NCBI RefSeq assembly: GCF_030323025.1
Contig: NZ_CP097329.1
Coordinates: forward strand, 1,643,001-1,707,000
DNA: 64,000 nt
Direction of reading: 5' to 3'
Source: Pseudanabaena mucicola str. Chao 1806
GTDB lineage: Bacteria; Cyanobacteriota; Cyanobacteriia; Pseudanabaenales; Pseudanabaenaceae
The notes beneath the pieces are model-generated. The model was not told where the DNA came from. It saw only the letters and a program-made list of their open reading frames with translations, and searched no databases. Made by a program: the position numbers and the translations under genes. The number at the start of each line of letters is the position of its first letter. The stretch's first letter is position 1. Positions 33,478-42,600 of the stretch are shown piece by piece.

Positions 33478-34626
33478 TTATCCTAAACCAGTAGTTAAAC
33501 GAGTCCAAAAACCTTCATAAATCTGCAACACTTCAGGCTCAAGTTTAGTAATGCGTTCACTCAATTTAATTATCCCTTCTGTAGGTTCTAAAGCTGTAAT
33601 TGCCTTAAGATCATCAGGGAGCATTGATTTAGCAATTTTATTAGTTGTCCCAAAGCTATTAGCATCACTGATTTTTGCGGCAACTTCAGGCTTCATTACA
33701 TAATTAATCCAAGCATGGGCGCCTTCAATATTGGACGCACCCCTTGGGATTGCCATTGTATCCGTCCAGATCGATGTCCCACTAGTCGGTAAAATATATT
33801 TGATATTTGGATCTTGTCGCGCCAAACTGATTGCATCCCCTGAAAAGGCCATACACATCATCAAATCACCCGAAGCTAGAGGATCTTTCCAAGCATCAGT
33901 AGTGAAATTGGCGATCGCTGGCATGAGTTCGCGTAACTTCTGAAAAGCTTGTTCAATTTTGTCTGGCTCTTTCGTGTTGTAGGAGTGTCCCAGAATATGT
34001 AATGCCATACCCATCACTTCTCGTGGATCGTTAACTAGGGTAATTCGCAACTTACTCTTGTGATTCCATAGATAATTCCAGTCTGTTGGCTCTTCTCCAA
34101 CGATTGAGTTAACTGCTTTAACGTTATAAGCAAGCCCTGTTGTCCCTAAACTGACGGGGATACTGAATACTGCACCACGATCATGGGGTAAGTCTAAATA
34201 ATTGCTAGCAATATTACTAATATTAGGTAGTAATTTTTTATTGAGAGGGGCAAGTAATTTCTTATCCCGCATCTGCGTCACCATATAGTCACTGGGATAG
34301 ATGATGCTATAGCCAGATCGCCCACCTGATGCTTCTAGCTTAGCTAACATAACCTCATTAGAATCATAGGCATCACCGACAACTTTAAGCCCTGTTTCTT
34401 TGGTAAATCCCTCTAAAACATCTTGGTTATTAATATAGGTAGACCAACCATAGATGTATAAAGTTTGTTTGTCTTGAATAATTGGACGTGGGACATCTTC
34501 TTTGGCAGATTCATTTCCATGCGGATCTTTATCAAAAATGCCACAGGCAGAGAGGCTAGATGCACTAGCAAAAGCAGATGTGACATAGGCAGTCTGTCTA
34601 AGAAATTTACGTCGAGAGATGCTCAT
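33478..34626 (-). CDS. potD: PotD-type spermidine/putrescine-binding protein
   Basis: A 382-residue protein from the ATG at 34626 (the frame runs 51 bp further up inside the potA end). The N-terminus 'MSISRRKFLRQTAYVTSAFA' is a Tat-type signal (S-R-R-K-F-L), and 'SSLSACGIF' is a lipobox with Cys at about 30. The binding domain matches PotD/PotF ('LYIYGWSTYINNQDVLEGF', 'GYSIIYPSDYMVTQM', 'AHAWINYVMKPEVAAKI'). Follows potA by 14 bp on the same strand. It would supply polyamine to an ABC importer. Confidence 0.9.
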   Translation of the reverse strand: MSISRRKFLRQTAYVTSAFASASSLSACGIFDKDPHGNESAKEDVPRPIIQDKQTLYIYGWSTYINNQDVLEGFTKETGLKVVGDAYDSNEVMLAKLEASGGRSGYSIIYPSDYMVTQMRDKKLLAPLNKKLLPNISNIASNYLDLPHDRGAVFSIPVSLGTTGLAYNVKAVNSIVGEEPTDWNYLWNHKSKLRITLVNDPREVMGMALHILGHSYNTKEPDKIEQAFQKLRELMPAIANFTTDAWKDPLASGDLMMCMAFSGDAISLARQDPNIKYILPTSGTSIWTDTMAIPRGASNIEGAHAWINYVMKPEVAAKISDANSFGTTNKIAKSMLPDDLKAITALEPTEGIIKLSERITKLEPEVLQIYEGFWTRLTTGLG

Positions 34627-34640
34627 AGAGGTTGATATTA

Positions 34641-35807
34641 TTAGGTCGCAACAGTAGTTTTGGGAAGTGCAACACAATCTTCAGGCATCCATGAAACATA
34701 GACCTGACTGTTAAAAGGAGGAGTCTTTTCGCCTTGGTGATTAGAACGAACGAGGGTAACTCGAACGGGTGGCACATTTTCGCTGGCATGGAGATCAACT
34801 ACAAACTGAGAGTGATCGCCCAAATAAAGGACATTATTGAGGATGCCGCGATAGGTATTGTAGGGTTGATTGGGATATTCGGTAGAGAGTTTGATTTTTT
34901 CAGGTCTGACGCTGACGACTGCTTCAGGGATAGGCAGCCAATGTCTAGGCTTGGCGGCGACAATCGCTAAGCCAGTAGATGATCGCAACTCCACAAATGC
35001 GCCATCCTGCTCAATTACTCGACATTCAAACAAATTAGTTTCGCCCACAAAATCAGCAACAAAGGCTGAAGATGGACGATCATAAACTTCTGCAGGTGTG
35101 CCAATCTGCTCAATCCTGCCTTGATTCATGACTGCAATTCTAGAAGAGATCGCAAGGGCTTCACCTTGATCATGTGTAACCATGATGAAAGAAATACCTA
35201 ACTCATATTGCAAGTTCGATAGCTCCACCTGCATTTCCTTACGCAGCTTGAAGTCCAATGCGGCAAGCGGTTCATCTAGCAAAATCACCTTAGGACGATT
35301 AACTAAGGCTCTTGCTAGTGCTACCCGTTGTTGCTGACCACCTGAGATTTGACTTGGATAGCGATCGCTTAAATGGGAAAGCCGAACTTGCTTGAGAGCT
35401 TCTTTAACCCTTTGTTGAATTTCTGGCTTTGCCACCCCCTTGACCGACAATCCAAAGGCAACATTATTAAAAATGGTCATATGTCCAAATAGGGCATAGC
35501 TTTGAAATACGGTATTTACAGGCCGTTTGTAAGCAGGAATGTAGGTCATGGGATTGCCTTGAATTAGCACTTCCCCCGCTGATGGCTCCTCAAAACCTGC
35601 AACTAGCCTGAGTAGAGTTGTTTTACCACAACCTGAGGGACCGAGAATGCTAAAAAGTTCGCCTCTCTGGACTTGCAGATCGACACTTTGCACTACGGTA
35701 TTGTTACCAAACATTTTAAAAACTCGTTGAAGTTCGACATCGGGAACCGTACCTGTGGAAGTGGCAAACTGTTTAGCAGGGGTTGACTGTGCCATGTTAT
35801 TGTTCAA
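34641..35807 (-). CDS. potA: PotA-type polyamine ABC transporter ATPase
   Basis: A 388-residue ABC ATPase. Walker A 'SILGPSGCGKTTLLRLV' at about 53-69, Q-loop 'VFQSYALFGHM', signature 'QISGGQQQRVALARALVNRP' at about 157-176, Walker B 'VILLDEPLAALD', H-loop 'IMVTHDQGEA'. The C-terminal 130 residues form the TOBE regulatory domain found in PotA. ATG 35807 or ATG 35795 may be used. potB and potC permease genes are not in this window. Confidence 0.92.
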   Translation of the reverse strand: MNNNMAQSTPAKQFATSTGTVPDVELQRVFKMFGNNTVVQSVDLQVQRGELFSILGPSGCGKTTLLRLVAGFEEPSAGEVLIQGNPMTYIPAYKRPVNTVFQSYALFGHMTIFNNVAFGLSVKGVAKPEIQQRVKEALKQVRLSHLSDRYPSQISGGQQQRVALARALVNRPKVILLDEPLAALDFKLRKEMQVELSNLQYELGISFIMVTHDQGEALAISSRIAVMNQGRIEQIGTPAEVYDRPSSAFVADFVGETNLFECRVIEQDGAFVELRSSTGLAIVAAKPRHWLPIPEAVVSVRPEKIKLSTEYPNQPYNTYRGILNNVLYLGDHSQFVVDLHASENVPPVRVTLVRSNHQGEKTPPFNSQVYVSWMPEDCVALPKTTVAT

Positions 35808-35838
35808 ATGTCTACTAAATTAATCAAAATTCCAGTCA

Positions 35839-37437
35839 CTAAGTCTCTCGCATTTTAGCGCGTTGTAGCTGATAAATGAGTTGTAAGGACAAGGCAATTA
35901 TTACGGAAATTTGTCCTCCGAAAGCAAGAATGATATCAGAAAGTTTGATATTTGCGACTGCAAGCCAAGGGAATCCAAAAAATAACCAGACTCCTGCATA
36001 GCGTTCGGGGGTGATCGACAGGCTGAGCATGATTAATACTGGCAGAAAAATTAATGCCGAAACTGTACCTGTTGCCCATGCTGAAGGGTTACGGTTTTTA
36101 AGTAATAAAATTAATTGGGTAACTAAAGATAGGATCAAAATCGACATCACAAAGGAAGCAATCACAATTATCGACCTAACACGCATTTCGGCATTGTTCC
36201 ACGAGTTTACCCAAATTAAAATTGGTAATTGCGTAATTAAAAGGTTGAGGGTGATCGCGATCGGGGCAGGGCTTTTATCTGACCAAATTAAATCCCGCAA
36301 AACATAGCCAAAACCCGATGGATGCTCCTCAGTGGTTGACAATGCGCCAAATCTGACCCAATCCAGCAAAGATTGTCGCTGTGGGGTGAGAGCAGCGATC
36401 GCGGCTAAAAACACAAAGAAATTAGCAATGTATATAAACAACATCAGCAAAAACTGAAATTCGCCATAAAATCCCTTATCGGTAAAACCAGATTGGACGC
36501 AAAATCCTAACATCAAGATTTCTAGATACAGAGTTACCAGATAGCTTTGCCCTTTACTGACTATCGTTGCAGTGGGATTGTGAAAGCGTCTTTCTAAAAT
36601 GCGCCAGATCGCTAAGCTTAAGAGCCCTAGATTTACAATTGTAAAAATATGTGAAGTCCAGATATTGGATGTAATTGGTAAATACCACCATTCTGTTTGG
36701 ATAGAATTGATGGGTCCGCCTACTAAAACTTTACTGAAACTACTCCATGTGGTGAAGATATTCCACCACATAAAGGCGGGCACAATCCAAACAAAGGTAA
36801 CAAACGAGAATACTAAGGCTCCTGCGGTGACTTGTCCACCAAATTTAGCTTGCCAACCACTAAGCAAGGCTAGCAACGTTGCCACACTAAACAGAAGAAA
36901 GGCTGTACCTATAAGTAATATGTAAAAACTCAATAAAAAGGAGATCGGGACATTTGCCTTAATGGCAGCTATTAGGTGATAGGGGATCGTTAAGCTTAGC
37001 CCAATATAAGCAAGCAATGGTACACCCATAATTTTACCTATGAGAATGCTAATGCTTGATCGCGGACTGATCCGAATAAAGTTAAGCGTACCTTTATAAT
37101 CTTCAAGGGAAATGTCTGAAATGAGACTATAAACTCCCGCTAGAAATAACACAAATGGCTCAGTCCAAGTAATAAATCGAAATTGCTCTAACCACCAATC
37201 TGACCAAGATTTGGCACAGCCAAATCCGCGTATTTGAGCATAGCAGTCTTCACTAGGTATGCGTTGGCTGTAGAACAAAAGTAATAGGATTTGAAATAGT
37301 AGTGATAAGCTGATCGCAACTATCAGATTCTTTAACTTGAGCTTGCCACGAATCTCTCTTAATAACTGAGGATTCCAGTTACCAATGCGATCAAGCCAAG
37401 ATATTGCTGTTGGAGAATTCATTGGTGAATTTTTCAT
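35839..37437 (-). CDS. ABC-2-like membrane permease
   Basis: A 532-residue protein with about 12 hydrophobic segments. The N-terminus has a cytosolic lead ('WLDRIGNWNPQLLREIRGKL') of the ABC-2 exporter permease type, then 'LEDYKGTLNFIRISPRSSIS' between membrane helices, typical of such permeases. It is 31 bp upstream of potA on the same strand, yet it does not look like PotB/PotC (no E-A-A-x-x-x-G loop), so co-transcription may be incidental. Its own ATPase is not next to it. Substrate unknown. Confidence 0.65.
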   Translation of the reverse strand: MKNSPMNSPTAISWLDRIGNWNPQLLREIRGKLKLKNLIVAISLSLLFQILLLLFYSQRIPSEDCYAQIRGFGCAKSWSDWWLEQFRFITWTEPFVLFLAGVYSLISDISLEDYKGTLNFIRISPRSSISILIGKIMGVPLLAYIGLSLTIPYHLIAAIKANVPISFLLSFYILLIGTAFLLFSVATLLALLSGWQAKFGGQVTAGALVFSFVTFVWIVPAFMWWNIFTTWSSFSKVLVGGPINSIQTEWWYLPITSNIWTSHIFTIVNLGLLSLAIWRILERRFHNPTATIVSKGQSYLVTLYLEILMLGFCVQSGFTDKGFYGEFQFLLMLFIYIANFFVFLAAIAALTPQRQSLLDWVRFGALSTTEEHPSGFGYVLRDLIWSDKSPAPIAITLNLLITQLPILIWVNSWNNAEMRVRSIIVIASFVMSILILSLVTQLILLLKNRNPSAWATGTVSALIFLPVLIMLSLSITPERYAGVWLFFGFPWLAVANIKLSDIILAFGGQISVIIALSLQLIYQLQRAKMRET

Positions 37438-37500
37438 AGGTCATTTTCGACGAATGATGCTATTAGCTGAAAATCATTATCATTCTAAACCAATGAAGAT

Positions 37501-37591
37501 ATAGCGTTTACCAGTCTGGTGAAGTACAGGTTTGTTTACCCGCCTTTGGCTGGTAAACAAACCTGTACTTCTCTTGTTTGAAGAACGCTAT
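37501..37591. repeat. Palindromic element with ATAGCGTT ends
   Basis: GAAGTACAGGTTTGTTTACC (37521-37540) and GGTAAACAAACCTGTACTTC (37552-37571) are perfect 20-base arms around an 11-base loop. Outer ATAGCGTT and AACGCTAT form matching ends. Looks like a small MITE or a strong hairpin in the convergent/divergent gap between the permease and lysS. Confidence 0.7.
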
Positions 37592-37679
37592 AACTGATAT
37601 GTTCACTCTTAAAAGGTGGTGTAAAGTAAAGTGTGTAGATTCTAGGAAATATGAAAAAACCTAACCTAAACATACAATT

Positions 37680-37782
37680 AAGTAGCTAGACATAAGTAAA
37701 CTAAAAACCGAGAAGTTTGTTCCGCCCGCTACGCGGGCGGAACAAACTCTCGTTTTGGGTTTTAATTAAGTTGAGCTACTTA
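37680..37782 (+). repeat. MITE-like repeat, family B copy 1
   Basis: Starts AAGTAGCTAGACATAAGTAA, ends AATTAAGTTGAGCTACTTA, with a central hairpin around TTCCGCCCGCTACGCGGGCG. AGTAGCT/AGCTACT ends. Two more copies at 47423 and 51241. The rest of 37438-37882 is AT-rich without a gene. Confidence 0.85.
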
Positions 37783-37882
37783 CTAACAGTAAAATCGATG
37801 AATATCTGCAAAGAAATACTCGATAAATTGCTATAAGACATAAAAAAGTATGTGATTTGTGTCAACTTTTTTGATGATTTTT

Positions 37883-39484
37883 TTAGGAGTTGCTTGCCAC
37901 AAGATTTAAGGCGATCGCATCTTTAATACGTTGAATTACAAAGTCTTTATCTAAATAAGAAAGTAAACTACCTGCCTTTGGTCCTCTCTCCTTATTTAAG
38001 AAAGTATAGTAAACCGCTGCAAATGCGCTCTTTTGAGAAACTTCCACCTGCTTAGAAGTACTGAATAGTAAAGTTTGCAGTTCTTCGCCATCCCAATTCA
38101 CATCACCTGCAAGGTTAGCGGCTAAAGCCTTAAGATAAGTAACTTGCTCAGCAGTAAGAGTTCTGGCTTTTTCAGGTATGGAATCAAGATACAGAACTAG
38201 CTTCTCCTCTTCATCGGCGTAGTCCTGGAGCCACTTTTTACCCACACGAATGCGATTGCGTACTATTGCCCAATCGCGATCGCTCAGGGGATTAGCACTT
38301 CTAGCGGCAATTTCGGCTTCAAGATCGAGGTGAGGAATTTGCAACAACGAAATTAAAGTACTGAAGTCAAAGGCTTGATAACTTTCTACCTTCTCATCTG
38401 TATTCAACTGCGAATAGATGAGGGGAACCAATTCTTCTTGAGCCTTTTCATCTTTCGGTGCATCATCCTGATATTTGCCAATCAAAGTATCATAGTCACG
38501 GAAGAGACGAGTCACAGTCTCATAATTAGGCATGAAGTTAATCACACTGCGGGGCTGTGTCCGCAACATCAGGAACCGCAATAGTTCAGGGGGTAACAGA
38601 TCAGCAATTTCCTTGGCACTAGAACCAACTCCTTTAGAAGAACTCATCTTTGTTCCATTTACTAAGATAAATTCATAGGGAGCATGAGTGGGAGGATTTT
38701 TCTTGAGAACTTTACGACAGATGGAATTAGCAACATCACGGGAACCTCCTTTTTGTGAGTGATCCTTACCAGCAAGTTCAATTGACACGCCAACAACATC
38801 CCATTTCGCTACCCACTCTACTTTCCAAGGTAACTTCCCATTGCCATCAAATGGTGATACCCAACCTGTATGACCGCAACCCTCGACATATTCCATAGCA
38901 TTGGTCTGACAGGTATAGAAGACCTTACCATCTTGGTAGTCAGTAACCACGGTAGTCGCGATCTTTCCACAGTTTTCACAAATGGTTTGGAAGGGATACC
39001 AATTGGAAGGACGATCAGCTTTGCTGACTTCTTTGTAAGCTTCACGAACTAAGTGAGCATTGTTCAAAAACAAATCAATGTAGGGATTCATTTTACCTGA
39101 ACGATAGAAATCGCGTAAATAATAGATTTCAGGACGTACGCCTAAATGTTCAAAAACATCCAAAAATTCGCCCATAAAGTACTTGGCATAGTCAGTTGCT
39201 GCTGTCTCGTCGGGGGAAGGAACATTACAAAGGGGATAGCCAAGATAGTGCGAGAATTTCTCCTTATCTAAATAATGGGGTACAGTGTCGAGAGCATCAT
39301 AGTCATCAACTCCATAGGTAAAAGTGACGGGTTTGCCTGCGTGTTTAAGGGCGCGATAAATGGCATCGTGAATCACAACCCCGCGCAATGAGCCAACATG
39401 AACGCGCCCAGAGGGGGTTTTAGAATCGTTAACAATAATGAGATCGCCGCTTGCATCTGCTGCAAATTTATCCGCCCAGAACAT
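37883..39484 (-). CDS. lysS: Class I lysyl-tRNA synthetase
   Basis: A 533-residue synthetase from ATG 39484 (the frame is open 27 bp further up). 'DSKTPSGRVHVGSLRGVVIH' carries the HIGH-type motif (S-G-R-V-H-V-G) and 'NGTKMSSSKGVGSSAKE' the KMSKS motif: a Rossmann-fold class I enzyme, not the class II LysRS usual in cyanobacteria. A zinc-binding 'ICENCGKIATTVV' and 'CQTNAMEYVEGCGHTG' lies between. It charges tRNA-Lys. No second LysRS is seen in this window. Isolated by long gaps on both sides. Confidence 0.92.
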   Translation of the reverse strand: MFWADKFAADASGDLIIVNDSKTPSGRVHVGSLRGVVIHDAIYRALKHAGKPVTFTYGVDDYDALDTVPHYLDKEKFSHYLGYPLCNVPSPDETAATDYAKYFMGEFLDVFEHLGVRPEIYYLRDFYRSGKMNPYIDLFLNNAHLVREAYKEVSKADRPSNWYPFQTICENCGKIATTVVTDYQDGKVFYTCQTNAMEYVEGCGHTGWVSPFDGNGKLPWKVEWVAKWDVVGVSIELAGKDHSQKGGSRDVANSICRKVLKKNPPTHAPYEFILVNGTKMSSSKGVGSSAKEIADLLPPELLRFLMLRTQPRSVINFMPNYETVTRLFRDYDTLIGKYQDDAPKDEKAQEELVPLIYSQLNTDEKVESYQAFDFSTLISLLQIPHLDLEAEIAARSANPLSDRDWAIVRNRIRVGKKWLQDYADEEEKLVLYLDSIPEKARTLTAEQVTYLKALAANLAGDVNWDGEELQTLLFSTSKQVEVSQKSAFAAVYYTFLNKERGPKAGSLLSYLDKDFVIQRIKDAIALNLVASNS

Positions 39485-39631
39485 AGTAATAATTATCCGA
39501 AAATCTTTCAAAAGTTAAGTTTGTCACGCAAAGTTGACTGTTAATCCAATTTCGCTCATTCACTAGTCTATCAGTAATCTCGCTGTCACCACAAAAACAA
39601 AAAGACAGCACAAAACGCCGTCTAATGAAAT

Positions 39632-42600
39632 TTAGAAGCGATTTTCATATTCGATGGAAATCCCTCTATTGCCATCAGAGCCATAATTACCACGCATGAG
39701 AATATTCGGATCAACACGATAGCGAATCGAGAAATTAGTTGGCTGCGTAGAATCATTAATGATGCGTTGCAGTGCGATCGAAAAACTGTTACTGACATTG
39801 ACCGCAGCCTCAGCCGATAGCCCAAGAGTGCCTGTGCGACTGCTGCCAGTGGTATTAGTAGTAACTGGGCTCAAGTTGAATTCTGCCAGATTCAGGGCAT
39901 CACCAATCGCATCTTGCAGGAAGTTTAAGACTGTGCTACCCGCAAAGTTAGCAAGAGCCGACGCAGGATCGGAAGCACCTTGATTCTGGAGTACACCACC
40001 ACCTATGAGAGCAATAATTTCCGATTGACTACGGGGTGGACTACTAGAGAGACGAATATCTGGCACGAGAGCTGTACCCGTGACACTAGCTTGAACCTGT
40101 AGGGTACGTTGCGAACCTAAGTTGCTGACAGGTACTTCATTGGGACTGAATAGGTCATTAGGACGATTGGAGTTGATTGGTACGCGCGTTACTTCGGAAA
40201 CTGCACCTGATACACGAACATTTAGGATTGGATTCAAGCCTTGAGTCGCTTTAAATTCGACAAAGTTCTCATAAGAGCGATCAAGACGGAATCTTGCCGA
40301 AATAGCATTAAACTGACCACGGGTGATACTTACCCTACCCTCTGGTGCTGGTTTTTGCAATGTTCCATTCACAATTAAAGTTCCCTCACCGAGGAAGTTA
40401 AATATAGGGAAGCGAGTCACCTGCATATTTTGGAGCTTCACTACAAGGCGCTCAAAAGCAACATCAGGTACATCACTATTGCTATTTGTCGCCGCCGTAC
40501 TATTCGGATCAGCATCATTACCAATGACGAAACGTCCATCCCCCAGTAAAACTTCACCTGTAATTTCGGGTGTGAGTAATGAACCGAGGACAATCACACG
40601 ACTATTGAAGTTATTAGAGCTGATATCGCGAATATTTAGTTTAAGCTGATCGGCATTAATGGCAAGAGCCTGTTGATATTCAGGAGTATCTGGTTTGAGG
40701 AGATTGGGGTTGCTAATGGGTAAGATGCCTTTCATCGTCAATTTGCCTTCACTAAAATTACTGGTGATATTACTAATTAAGCGATCACTAGTAAAAGCAA
40801 TATCCCCTCGCACTTCTGAGAAGTCTCCAGGTAAGCCTGCGACCTTAACTTTGGCATTATCGACTGTGATTTTGCCTGCAATCTTGGGATCTCTAAAAGT
40901 GCCCGACGCAGTGAGGTCAATACTGCCCTTGCCATCAACCCAGCGTACAGGCTGGTTAAAGATATTAATAAAGGCAATACCCTCATTTTTTACATCTAAT
41001 TTCACATTGAAATTACCAAAAACACCCACATTCCCAGTAGCAACTACGGCTTCCTTACCAAATACCTTCATATTGACGCTAAAGTTCACATTTAACTTGT
41101 CATAGTTAAACTGCACAGCAATGAATTCGATGGGCTGACGATTTACCGTGCCATCGGTCAAGCTCAATTTGCCAACAACTTTAGTATCGAGGAGACTAGT
41201 GCCTGTAATTGAAAGATTCCCATTGATTTTACCAGTTAAATCAATGGGAATCGCACTAAAGAAAGGGAGTGGTCGTAAAGATTCAATTGGGAAATCTCTG
41301 AGTTCTATTTCGCCACTTTGTTCACGGACACGCAGTAAGGGATTTGATGCAGGTGCAAGTCTAAGACGGGCTTTAGTAATCTTGCCATAGCTTTTGTCAG
41401 ACTGGAAGTTAGCATTGGCGATCGCAAATACACCATTGGAATAAAGACCTACTACCTTGACATCGTCGATCGCAAATTTACCATATTCAAATTTCTTGCC
41501 AACTAGATCAAAACCTAAGCGAATGCCGCGATGCTTATTAAAGCCAAATGTAACTTTGCCTTTAATATCACCACGAAATTCTGTTAATGGCGGAAGATTA
41601 AAATTACGAGTTGAGTTAACAGTTTCCTGTTGCTCTTGGCGAAGTTCAATTTGTGAAAGATACTGAAGTTGCTTGTATAGTGGCTCACCCAATAATCTAA
41701 TCGCCTCTAGAGGTTGGAGATTGGCGGCTCTCGTTTTTGTCAAACTGAATACTTGCGTTGTATCCACAATATTTGCCCATTGCAGAGTCGCAAATACATC
41801 CTGCATTCTTCCCTGTGCAATTTCCACTGCACCTGCAAGCGAATCATCAAGAGCAGGACTGTAGGTCAAGTTGAACTTGTATTCATTGGTGGATTCACCC
41901 TGCCGTACTGTCAAATTACCGTCACGTAAAGAGAACACACCATCAGCATAGGTGACTTTAGCAATGGCTCGTTCGGCGATAAACCGACCAAATCTGGGAC
42001 GTTCTATGATAACTTCACCATTGGCTTTGGGATTATTACTAAAATCTGCGATGAGATTACTCGAAACCTTACCACTCAGATCATTTTGTCCTGTGAAGGA
42101 AGCCACAAGAGGTAAAGGAAGGTTATTCACTACAACCTGTAGACGATTGGGATTGTTATCTAAGCGTCTACCACGAGCCGTAGCTTCACCTAAATTCACA
42201 TTAAAGTCAATGGGACGGAAAGATTGATCTAGATTAGCGACAATGCGATCACGATTTCCTCGCAGATCAATATTTGCGCCTTGATTCGCATTGAAGTTAA
42301 CCTTGCCTTCTAATCTAGGATCAAAGGCGAGTTTATCAACTCTTAAACCTGCTAAAAGCAAATCTCCCGTTGCCTGAGGAACTTTACTAATTCCATCAAG
42401 AACACCTTGAAAATTGAGATTATCTAGCTCTATTTGATTAACTTTTAACCCCGCTATTCGTAAGTTTCCCACTAGACGAGGATCTGGGAAATAGCCATTA
42501 ATTGAACCATTAAAATTGAGAGAACCTCTAGAGGGTGCAACTAGTCCTTGTTTAGCTAATCCTGAGCCAAGGGAGGCGAGATTAACATCTTCTAGTTGTA

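Noticed and set aside
40695..41105. Many long plus-strand frames opposite tamB (e.g. 40323-40649, 40695-41105, 43428-43763)
   Set aside because: Antisense shadows of a very long gene; composition mirrors the tamB codons.
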